64,000 bases of DNA from Nonomuraea muscovyensis (GTDB lineage Bacteria > Actinomycetota > Actinomycetes > Streptosporangiales > Streptosporangiaceae). This document shows positions 51,209-60,321 of the stretch, piece after piece (position 1 is the first letter of the stretch; each line of letters starts with the position of its first letter). Location: positions 2,294,001 to 2,358,000 of the forward strand of contig NZ_JACHJB010000002.1 of assembly GCF_014207745.1 (NCBI RefSeq), in the 5' to 3' direction. The notes beneath the pieces were generated by a model. The model ran no database searches. It was not told the DNA's origin and saw only the letters and a list, made by a program, of their open reading frames with translations. The translations under genes and the position numbers were made by a program.

Positions 51209-53155
51209 TCAGCCCGCCACCTTCGCCGTGGCGGTCCGGCCGCCGGGCACGGGCACCACGGCGACCGTGTACCTGACGCCGTCGATCGTCTTGGGCAGAC
51301 CCGCCACGGTGTGGCCGTTGACCTTGAGCCACCGGTGCTCGCCCAGGAACCGCGCCTCCCACAGGCGCGGCTTGTCAGACCCGTTGGTGAAGGTGGTGGA
51401 CGTCAGCCCGTCGTGCCGCACCGTCACGGTGCCGTCGCCCACGGGCACATCCGCCACCTGCAGCCACCCGATGTCGGCGGGCAACCGCGACTGGGTGGCG
51501 ACGGTGCGCCGCGGCGCGTCGGGCTCGATGCCCATCAGGCCCTCGACCGTCTGGCTGACCAGGGTGAACGGCACCTCCGGGTAGTCGCCGTTCAACCCCT
51601 GGCGGCGGCTGATGTGAGCGGCCTCGCGCTGCTCGTAGACGTGCCGCATCCACTTCCAGGCGGTCTCGGGACGGTTGTGCCGGAAGAACGTGTCGGGAAG
51701 GTAGGTGATGGCCTCGATGTTGGCGGGCCGTCCGGCCCCGGTGGCCTCGGCGTCGATGAAGTCGAGGTAGGCGTCGTTGCGCGGCCCCGCGTCGATGATG
51801 CCCTTCATCGGCATGAACCAGCTGTTCTCCTTGCCGAAGCCGGTCAGCGGCGTGCCGTCGGTCGTGTAGGCGCGGACGAAGTCGTCGGATCCGGGCTTCA
51901 CGCTCCAGGTCCGGTTGAAGTAGCTCTTCAGCGCGCGGGCCCGCTCGGCCGCCCGCATCGAGGTCTGGAGGTCGCGCTTGTCCCGCGCGAGCTCGGCCAC
52001 GGCGCGGTAGGCCTGGTACTGGGCGGCGATCGCGTCGCCCGCCTCGGCCAGCGGCTCGTCGCTGACCTCGTTGTAGCTGGCCGACCCGGCGAAGATGCCC
52101 TTGCCCGTGCCCTCGGCCACCTTGACGGGGCCGTTGGGGAGCAGGCTGTCGTGCAGGTCGACGAACTCCTCGGTGGCGTGGCGGTAGTAGTCCCAGAAGG
52201 CCGGCTCGTCGAGGTAGGCCCGGTCGCCCGTCCACCTGAACGCCTGGTTGGCCTTCTCCACCAGCTCGAACGTGGCCGGCACCTCCCGGACGAAGTTGGT
52301 CGGGGACCGGTAGTCGATGTCCAGGTAGGTCTTGGCGTCGAAGTTCAGCGCCCACACCGGGTAGAACTTGTGCTCCGCGGTGGCCGAGGCGGCGAACGAC
52401 CGGAGCATCGCCTTGTTCTCGCGGTGCAGCCCCAGGATGTGCGCGCCGGCGAGCTGGTGGGCGAAGTCGCGCGAGTAGTACCCGGTGCGGTGGGCGTACC
52501 CGGCCCAGTAGGTGGCGGTGTAGGTGCCCTCGCCGGTGCCGCCGGGCCTGCGCTCGTCCACGTTGAGCGGGCCGGGCACGCCGGCCTGGTGCACCCAGCT
52601 ACGGGCCTTGTCCCTGGACCACGCGAACATCTCGACGACCTCGGCGTTCGAGGAGGTGACGCGCGGGCCGGCGGCGGATCCCGGCGACACCATGACGTCG
52701 TCGGCGTTGACCCAGGCGGAGCCGGAGCCGAAGACGATCTCCACGCGGTCCCCCGCGGCGAGCTCCACGTCGGAGACGGTGTACCTGGAGTAGGTGGAGC
52801 GGGAGGGCAGCGTGACGGTGCCCGCGTCGGCGCCGTTGCGCCGGACGGCGAACGTGCCGCCGGGCCCGCCCGTGGAGATCCAGGCCGAGATCGAGTAGTG
52901 GCCGGCCGCGGGCACGGTGACGGCCTGGCTGACGCTCATCCCCGGGCCCGCGTCGAGGTAGGCGAGCCTGGCCCCGCCGTGGGGCCGGTTGGTGGCGACG
53001 CCCGTGCCCTGCGTGAAGGTCCAGCCTTCGGTGCCCTTCTCGAAGCCGGGGTTGGCGACGATCAGCGGGCCCGCGTCCGCGGCCCGCGCGGGCGTGAGGG
53101 CGGCGGCGGCCAGGAGGGACGAGCCGATGAGGACGGAACAGAACCTGTACTTCAT
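51209..53155 (-). CDS. Secreted carbohydrate-binding protein with alpha/alpha-barrel-like domain, probable glycosidase
   Basis: 648 residues. Signal peptide to about residue 26 (ALTPARA). Residues about 30-155 are a jelly-roll binding module (IVANPGFEKGTEGWTF at its start, SAWVNADDVMV at its end). About 165-560 is Trp/Tyr-rich helical sequence of (alpha/alpha)6-barrel type (YWAGYAHRTGYYSRDFAHQL, GKENSWFMPMKG, GLNGDYPEVPF), and a small C-terminal beta domain follows. I cannot name a GH family. It lies 34 bases after the LacI gene on the same strand and probably feeds the alpha-galactoside importer. Possible acid residues include the Asp of GLNGDYPE and the Glu of KENSWF. Confidence 0.72.
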   Translation of the reverse strand: MKYRFCSVLIGSSLLAAAALTPARAADAGPLIVANPGFEKGTEGWTFTQGTGVATNRPHGGARLAYLDAGPGMSVSQAVTVPAAGHYSISAWISTGGPGGTFAVRRNGADAGTVTLPSRSTYSRYTVSDVELAAGDRVEIVFGSGSAWVNADDVMVSPGSAAGPRVTSSNAEVVEMFAWSRDKARSWVHQAGVPGPLNVDERRPGGTGEGTYTATYWAGYAHRTGYYSRDFAHQLAGAHILGLHRENKAMLRSFAASATAEHKFYPVWALNFDAKTYLDIDYRSPTNFVREVPATFELVEKANQAFRWTGDRAYLDEPAFWDYYRHATEEFVDLHDSLLPNGPVKVAEGTGKGIFAGSASYNEVSDEPLAEAGDAIAAQYQAYRAVAELARDKRDLQTSMRAAERARALKSYFNRTWSVKPGSDDFVRAYTTDGTPLTGFGKENSWFMPMKGIIDAGPRNDAYLDFIDAEATGAGRPANIEAITYLPDTFFRHNRPETAWKWMRHVYEQREAAHISRRQGLNGDYPEVPFTLVSQTVEGLMGIEPDAPRRTVATQSRLPADIGWLQVADVPVGDGTVTVRHDGLTSTTFTNGSDKPRLWEARFLGEHRWLKVNGHTVAGLPKTIDGVRYTVAVVPVPGGRTATAKVAG

Positions 53156-53189
53156 GGGAACTCCAGAGAGGCGGATGACCTGTTGGGCA

Positions 53190-54185
53190 TCAGGCCCCGC
53201 GCGGCGGCGCGGTGGACCCGCGCACGACCAGCTCGGGGCTGAAGAGCAGTTCCCCCCGTGGCACGTCGCGGTTGCTCACCAGCGCGACGATGCTGCGTGC
53301 GACCTCCTTGGCCAGCCGGTCGATCGGCTGGCGCACGGTGGTCAACGGCGGATCGACGAACTCCATGATCATCGATCCGTCGTGCCCCACGACCGAGACG
53401 TCGCCGGGCACCGAGAGCCCCTCCCTGGCCACCGCCCGGTACGCGCCCAGCGCCATGAAGTCGCTGGCCGCCACGACGGCGGTCACCCCCCGCTTGAGCA
53501 GCTCCGAGGTGGCCGACTGGCCGCCCTCGACGGTGTAGCGCTGCCTGACCACGAGCGCGTCGGCATCGGCCACCCCGCGGCGGGCCAGCGCCGCCGCGAA
53601 CCCCTCGACCCGCCGGTCGGCCGGCCGGTTGCCCGACGGCCCCGACGCCAGGCCGATCCTGCGGTGTCCGAGCGTCCAGAGGTGGTCGACGGCCAGCTCC
53701 GCCGAGAGGTGGTCGTCGGTGGACAGGACCGGCGCGTCGTGCCCCTCGAACCCGCCGTTGACGCCGACGAACGGGATGCGCCGCGCGGCCAGCACGTGGT
53801 AGGTCTCGGGGTCGGCCCCGTCGACCGTGTTGCTGGCCGACAGGAACACCACCGCGGCCACCCCGTGCTCGGCCAGGGCGCCGACGAACTCACGCTCCTG
53901 GATGCCGCCCGGCAGCGCCGGGCAGACCACCCCCTTGAGCCCGTGGGGGGCGAGCGCAGCCTCGATGAGCTCGGCCACCTCGGCGAAGAAGGGGTTGGAC
54001 AGCCATGGTGTGATCACCGCGACGATCTGGCCGCGGGTCGAGCGCTCGTAGCCCAGCTCGGCCATAGCGCGCTCGACGGCCTCGCGGGTCCTGGCCGACA
54101 CCCCGGCCCGCCGGTTGATCACCCGGCTGACCGTCGCCTCGCTGACGCCGGCCATCTCCGCCACCTCGGTGATGCCGATCTTCAT
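53190..54185 (-). CDS. LacI-family repressor
   Basis: 331 residues. Helix-turn-helix and hinge: EVAEMAGVSEATVSRVINRR; then a periplasmic-binding-like effector domain (VPFVGVNGG-type segment, DFMALGAYRAVAREGLSVPG, SVVGHDGSMIMEFVDPPLTT). ATG 54185 overlaps the stop of the GH36 gene (ATGA) and has GGAGG upstream. As the last coupled gene of the operon it most likely represses the operon until an alpha-galactoside or derived sugar binds. Confidence 0.92.
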   Translation of the reverse strand: MKIGITEVAEMAGVSEATVSRVINRRAGVSARTREAVERAMAELGYERSTRGQIVAVITPWLSNPFFAEVAELIEAALAPHGLKGVVCPALPGGIQEREFVGALAEHGVAAVVFLSASNTVDGADPETYHVLAARRIPFVGVNGGFEGHDAPVLSTDDHLSAELAVDHLWTLGHRRIGLASGPSGNRPADRRVEGFAAALARRGVADADALVVRQRYTVEGGQSATSELLKRGVTAVVAASDFMALGAYRAVAREGLSVPGDVSVVGHDGSMIMEFVDPPLTTVRQPIDRLAKEVARSIVALVSNRDVPRGELLFSPELVVRGSTAPPRGA

Positions 54186-55924
54186 GGTGCTACCTCCAGA
54201 TCGGCCAGGCCGGAGGGCGGAACGTCCAGCACACACAGGCCTGGCCCCAGCCGCCGGTCGGACTGCTCGATCCTAGAGCCGCCGGCGTCGAAGATCCGCA
54301 CGGCGCGGAGCACCCCCCCGTCGACGTCGAGGACGAGCCTGCCGGAGGCGGTGCCGTTGACGACGGTGACCTTCGCGTGCCGCCGGGCGTCGAGCGGGAC
54401 CACGCGGTCCGCGGTCACGCTGACCACGCACCGCTCCCCGAGCGCGGCGCGCACGACGGGGTAGAGCTCGTCCGGGCGGCCCGGCTCCACCTCGCCGTCC
54501 AGCAGCACGGCCCGCAGCTCGCACCACCGCTCCAGCCAGAACGCCAGCATCCGCCGGTGCTCGCCGGACAGCGTGCCCAGCCGCGCGGAGATCTGGGGCA
54601 CGGAGTGCAGCGCGCCGATGAGCTGCCGGGCCGCGCTGCTCACGGGGCCCGCCGGGTCCCACATGAGCATGTCGGAGTGCACGGCGCCGCCCGCGGCCAG
54701 CAGCCCGATGTCGATGGTCCGCACCCGGTTGGCCACGGCGTCGGCCGGGCAGTCGTTGGCCCGCAGCATGGTGCCGAAAGGCGTCATGCCCGGCCCCACG
54801 TACGGCTGGCGGAACTCGATCAGCGCGCCGGGCCGGACCGCCTCGACCGCCATCACCAGCTCCGTCAGCAGCACCCGCATGGCCGTGCCCACGTCGGCGA
54901 TGTCGCCGGGGGAGGGCGTGCCCGCGTAGGCCATCACCGTCTCCAGGAAGTCGATCTTCAGTCCGTCGAGCCCGTAGTCGCGGACGAGCCGGACGCAGGT
55001 GTCCACGGCGTGCCTGCGCACCTCGGGCACCCGGGGGTCGAGGGCGTGCGCCCCCGGTACGACGCCCGCCACCGGGGCGTGGACCGACAACTCCGCGAAG
55101 CAGTCCGCCTCCGGTCCGAGCAGGAGCGGGGCGACCCACACGAGGTACGCCAGCCCCGTCCGCCGCACCCGGGCGACGTGGGCCGCGAAGTCGGGGAACT
55201 TGGCGGGGTCGGGCCGCCAGTCGCCGACACCGTGGTAGCCGCGCCCCGTGCCCAGCTCCTGCCAGCCGTCGTCCAGGATGATCGCCCCGCACCCGAGCTC
55301 CGCCGCGAGCCCCGCCTCGGCCTCCACGGCGCTCGCCTCGACCGCCTGGCTGAAGCCGTACCAGGTCGAGTAGACCGGCACGCGTGCCCCCTCCGGCACG
55401 CCGGCCGGCATCCGCCCGAGCGCGCCGCGCAGCGTCCGCATCGCCGTGGCGACGCTGGACGAGGCGGGAGCGAAGACCAGGCGATACGGCGAGCGCGCCG
55501 CGGTGACACGCAGGTGCACCACGAAGGTCTTGTTCTCCTCGGAGACGCCGTAGCGCATCGTGGTCTCGGGCACCGGGTCCAGCGCGGCGAAGGCCAGCAT
55601 GGAAGCACCGCTGCTGTCGTACAGGCAGGCGGCCACCGCACCGCTCACCAGCGACACGTGCGCGAGGCCCGCCCAGTCGGCGACGACGGTGCGCGTCCAT
55701 CCGGCGTCGGGGTGCCAGAAGCCGACCGCGTCGCCGAGCGGGACCGAAAGGCGGATCTCCAGCTCCCCCCCGGAGTGGATCTCCACCAGCTCGGTGCCGT
55801 CGGGCTGGGTGGACCGCTCCCAGCGGGCGCTCACCCCCGGGGTGCCGGTCAGGACTGCCAGCCGCACGTCGTCGAGCAACGGCTCGGTGGGCGCGGGCAC
55901 GAGCCCGGCGGTGGTCACGCTCAC
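54182..55924 (-). CDS. GH36 alpha-galactosidase-like enzyme
   Basis: 580 residues. N-terminal beta domain, then a TIM barrel with ILDDGWQE (218-223). The nucleophile candidate is Asp325 in LDGLKIDFLE and the acid/base candidate Asp391 in MLRANDCPAD, the usual GH36/GH-D pair. A C-terminal beta domain follows. No signal peptide, so it acts on imported oligosaccharide. GTG 55924 overlaps the permease stop. Shorter than large GH36 enzymes (about 700); substrate could also be another alpha-linked glycoside. Confidence 0.87.
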   Translation of the reverse strand: MSVTTAGLVPAPTEPLLDDVRLAVLTGTPGVSARWERSTQPDGTELVEIHSGGELEIRLSVPLGDAVGFWHPDAGWTRTVVADWAGLAHVSLVSGAVAACLYDSSGASMLAFAALDPVPETTMRYGVSEENKTFVVHLRVTAARSPYRLVFAPASSSVATAMRTLRGALGRMPAGVPEGARVPVYSTWYGFSQAVEASAVEAEAGLAAELGCGAIILDDGWQELGTGRGYHGVGDWRPDPAKFPDFAAHVARVRRTGLAYLVWVAPLLLGPEADCFAELSVHAPVAGVVPGAHALDPRVPEVRRHAVDTCVRLVRDYGLDGLKIDFLETVMAYAGTPSPGDIADVGTAMRVLLTELVMAVEAVRPGALIEFRQPYVGPGMTPFGTMLRANDCPADAVANRVRTIDIGLLAAGGAVHSDMLMWDPAGPVSSAARQLIGALHSVPQISARLGTLSGEHRRMLAFWLERWCELRAVLLDGEVEPGRPDELYPVVRAALGERCVVSVTADRVVPLDARRHAKVTVVNGTASGRLVLDVDGGVLRAVRIFDAGGSRIEQSDRRLGPGLCVLDVPPSGLADLEVAP

Positions 55925-56733
55925 TCTTTCACAGCTCCCGCGAGAAGTCCGGAGACGAAGTGTCGTTGCAGAAGGAGGAACAGGATCGCCATCGGGATCG
56001 CGGCGACGGCGGTGCCGGCCAGGATCGCGCCGTAGTCGGTGTCGTTCGAGCCCTGGAGGGAGGCGATGGCCAGCGGGATCGTGTAGGCGTCGCGCGTGCG
56101 CAGCGCGATGAGCGGCCAGACGAAGTCGTTCCACTGGTAGAGGAAGAGATAGATGCCGAGCGCGGCGAGGGCCGGCCGCATCGGCGGCAGCACCACGCGC
56201 CAGAACAGCCGCAGCTCGCCGCAGCCGTCCACGCGCCCGGCCGACAGCAGCTCGTCGGGGAGGGCGGAGATGGACTGCCGCATCAGGAAGATCCCGAACG
56301 GCAGCGCCAGGTTCGGCAGCACGATCGCCTGATAGGTGTTGAGCCAGTCGAGCGCCAGCATCATCTTGAACAGCGGCACCAGCGTCACCTGGCTGGGGAT
56401 GACCAGGCCGAGCATCAGCAGCCCGAACAGCGGCTCCCTGCCGCGGAAGGTGAACTTCGCGAAGCCGTAACCGGCCATGGTGCACACCAGCCCGGCGAGC
56501 AGGGTGTAGATCACGGCGATCAGGGTGGAGTTGAGCACGACCCTGCTGAAGCCGACGGTGGACTCCAGGCTGGCGAGGTTGTCCAACAGGTGCCCGCCGG
56601 GCAGCAGCGGCGGCGGGTCGGCGAACACCTCGGCCGTGCGGTGCGTGCTCGCGACGATGAGCCAGTAGAACGGCACCAGCACCACGGTGACCGTGACCAG
56701 CAGTGACGAGGTCAGCATCACGCGGCGCGTCAT
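55921..56733 (-). CDS. Carbohydrate ABC transporter permease (MalG-type)
   Basis: 270 residues, six membrane segments. EAA motif region: ELLSAGRVDGCGELRLFWRV, then VLPPMRPALAALGI. NDFVWPLIAL is typical of CUT1 inner-membrane components. Overlaps both neighbours (ATGA upstream, GTGA downstream). Confidence 0.92.
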   Translation of the reverse strand: MTRRVMLTSSLLVTVTVVLVPFYWLIVASTHRTAEVFADPPPLLPGGHLLDNLASLESTVGFSRVVLNSTLIAVIYTLLAGLVCTMAGYGFAKFTFRGREPLFGLLMLGLVIPSQVTLVPLFKMMLALDWLNTYQAIVLPNLALPFGIFLMRQSISALPDELLSAGRVDGCGELRLFWRVVLPPMRPALAALGIYLFLYQWNDFVWPLIALRTRDAYTIPLAIASLQGSNDTDYGAILAGTAVAAIPMAILFLLLQRHFVSGLLAGAVKE

Positions 56734-57650
56734 GGCTTGTCTCCCAGGAACTTGAACTGGACGACGCCGAGGATCCCGATGATGACGGCGAGCGCGTAGG
56801 CGATGGCCGAGGCGTAGCCGAAGTCGAAGTACCTGAAGCCGTTGGCGTACAGGTAGAGCCCGAGCGTCATCGTGTTGTTGTCCGGACCGCCGCCGGTCAT
56901 GACGTAGGGCTCGTCGAAGAGCTGGAGCGTGCCGATCGTGGACATGACCAGCGTGAGCAGCATGACGGGACGCAGCCCGGGCAGCGTGACGTGCCGGAAG
57001 CGGTGCCAGGCCCCGGCCCCGTCCACCGCGGCGGCGTCGTAGTGGTCCTTGGGCAGCGCCTGCAGCCTGGCCAGGTAGATCACCGCGTTGTAGCCCGTGT
57101 AGTGCCAGGTCAGGGCGAGCCCGACGGCGATCTTGGCCCACAGGCCGTCGGTCAGCCACGGGACCGGGTCGACGCCGGCCAGGCCGAGCGCCCAGTTGAC
57201 CAGACCGGACTGGGGGTTGAGGAGGATCGCGAAGAGCAGTCCGTAGGCCACCAGGCCGGTGACCATGGGCATGAAGAACCCGAGCCGGATGAAGCCCTTG
57301 AACCGCAGCAGCGGGGAATTGAGCGCCACCGCCAGGCCCATCGCGAGCGCGAGCATGAGCGGCACCTGGACCAGCAGGATGATCCCGGTGTTGCCGAGGG
57401 CCGTCCAGAACAGCGGGTCGGCGACCAGGCGCCGGTAGTTCGCAGCCCCGGCGAAGGTCTGCAACGCGCCATCGGTCCTGAACAGGCTGAGCCAGAACGA
57501 CCAGGCGATCGGGTACAGCTTGAAGGCCGCGAACAGCAGCAGCGCCGGCGCCACGAACAGGTACGGCGCGATCGTCCCGGCCGGCCGTCCGCGGCGGGTG
57601 AGGGCACGCTTGGCCGGCGGGGCGCCGGCCCGTTGCGTGAGCACGGTCAT
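56730..57650 (-). CDS. Carbohydrate ABC transporter permease (MalF-type)
   Basis: 306 residues, six membrane segments. PYLFVAPALLLFAAFKLYPI at the N-terminus and the EAA loop HYDAAAVDGAGAWHRFRHVT are family marks. ATG 57650 overlaps the binding-protein stop (ATGA). As usual for CUT1 systems in actinomycetes, the shared ATPase (MsiK-like) is not in the operon. Confidence 0.92.
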   Translation of the reverse strand: MTVLTQRAGAPPAKRALTRRGRPAGTIAPYLFVAPALLLFAAFKLYPIAWSFWLSLFRTDGALQTFAGAANYRRLVADPLFWTALGNTGIILLVQVPLMLALAMGLAVALNSPLLRFKGFIRLGFFMPMVTGLVAYGLLFAILLNPQSGLVNWALGLAGVDPVPWLTDGLWAKIAVGLALTWHYTGYNAVIYLARLQALPKDHYDAAAVDGAGAWHRFRHVTLPGLRPVMLLTLVMSTIGTLQLFDEPYVMTGGGPDNNTMTLGLYLYANGFRYFDFGYASAIAYALAVIIGILGVVQFKFLGDKP

Positions 57651-58993
57651 CGCAGCACCTTCCGGCCCGTCTGCTGGGCGATCAGGTCGGCCGCCTCCTT
57701 GAGCACGGTGGCCGGGTCGGCGCCCTTGAGCAGCACCCTGCTCTGGGCGTCCGTGACGATCTTGAGTGCCCGGGGGTAGTCGGCGGAGTAGTTGGTCACG
57801 TACGACGGCTGCTTGAGGGCCTCGAGGAAGACCTCGCCCTTCTTCTGGCCGCCGAAGAAAGCGGACGGCTCGTGGAAGGCCGGGTCGTCGTAGGCCGACA
57901 TCAGGGCGGGGGCGATGCCCTTGCCCTTGTAGATGGCGACCTGGCTCTCCGGCCGGGTCAGCACGAACTCGGCGAAGGCGAAGGCGGCCTCCCTGACCTT
58001 GCTGGTGCCCGCCACGGCCAGGTGCGTGGAGTTGACGGTGGCGGCGACCTTGCCGCCCTCGGTGACGGCGGGCGGCAGCCGGACCTTCCACTTGCCCTTC
58101 TGGTCGGGCGCGGACTCCTCGATGATGCCGCCGAACCAGGTGGGCATGGACTGCACCGCGACCGACCCGCTCTTGATGGAGGTGATCATCGTGTTCCAGC
58201 CGCCGGCCATGTCGGCCACCAGTCCGGCGTCGTTGAGCCGCTTGATGATCGTCAGTGCGGTGACGGCCTGCGGGGTGTCCAGCGTGATGTTGCCCTGCAT
58301 GTCGAAGTAGAAGCTGTCCTGAAGCTGGAGCAGCATCTGGAAGAGGTTGGCGGAGTCGGCCTGGGAGGCCGGCTTGTCGATGCCGAGGAGCTGGACGCCG
58401 GTCTTCTCCTTGAGCTTGATCCCCGCCTCGATGACCTCGTCCCAGGTGCGCAGCGCCTCCACGTCCACGCCCGCCTTCTCGAACAGGTCGGCCCGGTAGT
58501 AGAAGCCGGCCGAATTGGCCTCCCAGGGCAGGGCGTAGACCTTGCCCTCGCGGCTCACGGTCTCCCACATGCCCGGGGCGAACGAGTCCCGGTGCCGGTC
58601 GGCGCCGAACGGCCGCAGGTCGGCCAGGCCGCCGGGGAACTTCTCGATGTAGGCGGGCAGGTAGTCGACGCCGATGTGCAGCACGTCGCCGAGCCCCTGG
58701 CCTCCGGCCGCCATGCCTGCGGTGATCTTGTCCCAGATGGCGGGGTTGCCGATGTCCTGGACGTCGACCCTGATGCCGGGGAACGCCTTGTGGAAGTCGG
58801 GGACGAGCGCCTTCATCATCGCGGCGGGCCCCTGCCAGCTCCAGACGGTGATGTCGCCCTTCGCCGCCGCGCCCGTGGGACCGACGGCGGCGGGCGTGGC
58901 GGCGGGGCCCTCTCCTCCACAGGCGGACAGCGCGGCGCCACCGGCGGCCAGGGCGCTGAGTTGGAGGAAGCGGCGGCGGGGGAGGTTGGCCAT
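57647..58993 (-). CDS. Sugar ABC transporter substrate-binding Tat lipoprotein
   Basis: 448 residues. The N-terminus has a twin-arginine signal (PRRRFLQLSALAAGG) ending in a lipobox LSAC near residue 25. The extracellular-solute-binding type 1 fold shows ITVWSWQGPAAMMKALVPDF and YALPWEANSAGFYYRADLFE. First gene of the operon with two permeases, GH36 and LacI. Inferred ligand: an alpha-galactoside such as melibiose or raffinose. Confidence 0.92.
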   Translation of the reverse strand: MANLPRRRFLQLSALAAGGAALSACGGEGPAATPAAVGPTGAAAKGDITVWSWQGPAAMMKALVPDFHKAFPGIRVDVQDIGNPAIWDKITAGMAAGGQGLGDVLHIGVDYLPAYIEKFPGGLADLRPFGADRHRDSFAPGMWETVSREGKVYALPWEANSAGFYYRADLFEKAGVDVEALRTWDEVIEAGIKLKEKTGVQLLGIDKPASQADSANLFQMLLQLQDSFYFDMQGNITLDTPQAVTALTIIKRLNDAGLVADMAGGWNTMITSIKSGSVAVQSMPTWFGGIIEESAPDQKGKWKVRLPPAVTEGGKVAATVNSTHLAVAGTSKVREAAFAFAEFVLTRPESQVAIYKGKGIAPALMSAYDDPAFHEPSAFFGGQKKGEVFLEALKQPSYVTNYSADYPRALKIVTDAQSRVLLKGADPATVLKEAADLIAQQTGRKVLR

Positions 58994-59288
58994 GATCAGC
59001 TCCTGGGGGCACAGAGGTTGGCCTGGTGCAGCCAGACGTTACAGCCCTGTTTCGGTCACTTGCAAGATTGGAGCGAAAGTTTTCTGCCAACTGTCGCAGG
59101 CGACGTACGCCCCGAGTCACGGGCGCCGACAGGTGAACGATGTGGAGGAGCGGGTGCGCACCCCCACCGCCGCCGACCTCTCCCCGAGATCGTGGAGGGC
59201 CCCTCCATGCCGTCCCCCGGCGGTGGAACGGGCGAGAACGACGGAAGCGGGGCGGCACCCTGAGGTGCCGCCCCGCTTCCGTCGCCGG
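58994..59288 (-). promoter_or_regulatory. Control region of the alpha-galactoside operon
   Basis: No gene. CTTGCAAG (59059-59066) and CGAAAGTTTTCT (59074-59085) are the only AT-containing symmetric motifs; both resemble half-sites or near-palindromes bound by actinomycete LacI regulators (CTTGCA and GAAAnTTTC types). They lie 66 to 92 bases upstream of the start codon. Which is the operator is unclear. Confidence 0.35.
59239..59284 (-). terminator. Hairpin terminator after the flavodoxin gene
   Basis: Perfect 21-bp stem (left arm starts CGACGGAAGCGGGGC) with a 4-base loop CTGA, 5 bases after the stop of the minus-strand operon. Confidence 0.8.
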
Positions 59289-59810
59289 TCAGGCCGCCGA
59301 GGAGGTGGCGTACGACGCGGCGAGCCCCTCACCCCAACGCCTGGCCCGGTCCGCCTCCCCGCCCACGAGCGGTCCCGGCGTGCCGGTGACGTAGAAGCTC
59401 TGTGCGGGCACGACCATCCGGACGCCGGCCGCGCGCAGCCGGCGGGCGACCGCGCGGGCCGCCGAGCCGGGCAGCCGCGGCTTGTACACCCGCGTGTCGA
59501 ACGCCGCCGAGCCGAGCAGCGGCGAGGAGGTCCGCAGGTCGGCCAGCCACTCGCGCAGGCCGCGTCCCTGTGAGACCAAGGGCCCGTCCGCCTGCCTGGC
59601 GGCGGACTGCCGCGTCGAGACCCGGCTCATGCCGAACGCGTGCGTCGGCCCGCCCACGACGAGCAGCGCGACGTCCTCGCCCACCACCGGTGGCGCCGCG
59701 CCGACCTCGACCACCCTGACCTCCATGGCCGAGCCGAGGCCTTCCGCCACGGCCTCGGCGATCTGCCGCGTGTTACCGAACATGGACTCGTACACGACTA
59801 ATGCGTACAT
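59289..59810 (-). CDS. Flavodoxin-domain protein
   Basis: 173 residues. FMN phosphate loop ALVVYESMFGNTRQIAEAVA and the second loop VGGPTHAFGMSR. Relatives occur near universal stress and nitroreductase genes in hypoxia islands and may act as electron carriers. GGAAGGAGG precedes ATG 59810. It follows the CBS gene by 28 bases on the same strand. Confidence 0.87.
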   Translation of the reverse strand: MYALVVYESMFGNTRQIAEAVAEGLGSAMEVRVVEVGAAPPVVGEDVALLVVGGPTHAFGMSRVSTRQSAARQADGPLVSQGRGLREWLADLRTSSPLLGSAAFDTRVYKPRLPGSAARAVARRLRAAGVRMVVPAQSFYVTGTPGPLVGGEADRARRWGEGLAASYATSSAA

Positions 59811-59838
59811 CGCACGCCTCCTTCCAGCTCTGGGCGCT

Positions 59839-60321
59839 TCAGTTCTGCGTGGGCAGGACAGGCTCCAGGCGGAACATGCCCGTGACCACCTCGCCCGGCC
59901 GATCGTCGGGCCGCACGCGGCCGGCGACGGCGGCGAGCACGTCGTGGGCGGTGATGAGCCCGACCAGGCCCTCTCCGGACACCACGGGGACCGCGTCACA
60001 TCCGGCGTCGACCATGACGGCCGCGACGCGGACCAGCGGGTCGCCGGGACCCACCCGGGGCCGGGGCTCGCAGCCGAGCATCGAGCGGACCTGGCGGGAC
60101 GCCTGCTGTTGCGGGCCGCCGGACCAGGACGCGGCCAGGTCCTCGCGGGACAGGACGCCCAGCACGTGCTCGCCGTCCACGATCGGCAGGTGGTGCACCC
60201 CCGCTCGGCGCATCAGCTCCCAGGCCATCAGCGGTGACTCCTCCGGCCGGACCGCGACGACGATCCTGCTCATCACCTGCTGGGCGGTCAGCGCTCCGAC
60301 GCCCGTCGACTCGACGCTCAT
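59839..60321 (-). CDS. CBS-pair protein
   Basis: 160 residues, two CBS motifs: QQVMSRIVVAVRPEESPLMA to about 65, and PGDPLVRVAAVMVDAGCDAV to about 145. Nucleotide sensing is the usual role. ATG 60321 overlaps the stop of the universal stress gene (ATGA). Confidence 0.87.
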   Translation of the reverse strand: MSVESTGVGALTAQQVMSRIVVAVRPEESPLMAWELMRRAGVHHLPIVDGEHVLGVLSREDLAASWSGGPQQQASRQVRSMLGCEPRPRVGPGDPLVRVAAVMVDAGCDAVPVVSGEGLVGLITAHDVLAAVAGRVRPDDRPGEVVTGMFRLEPVLPTQN

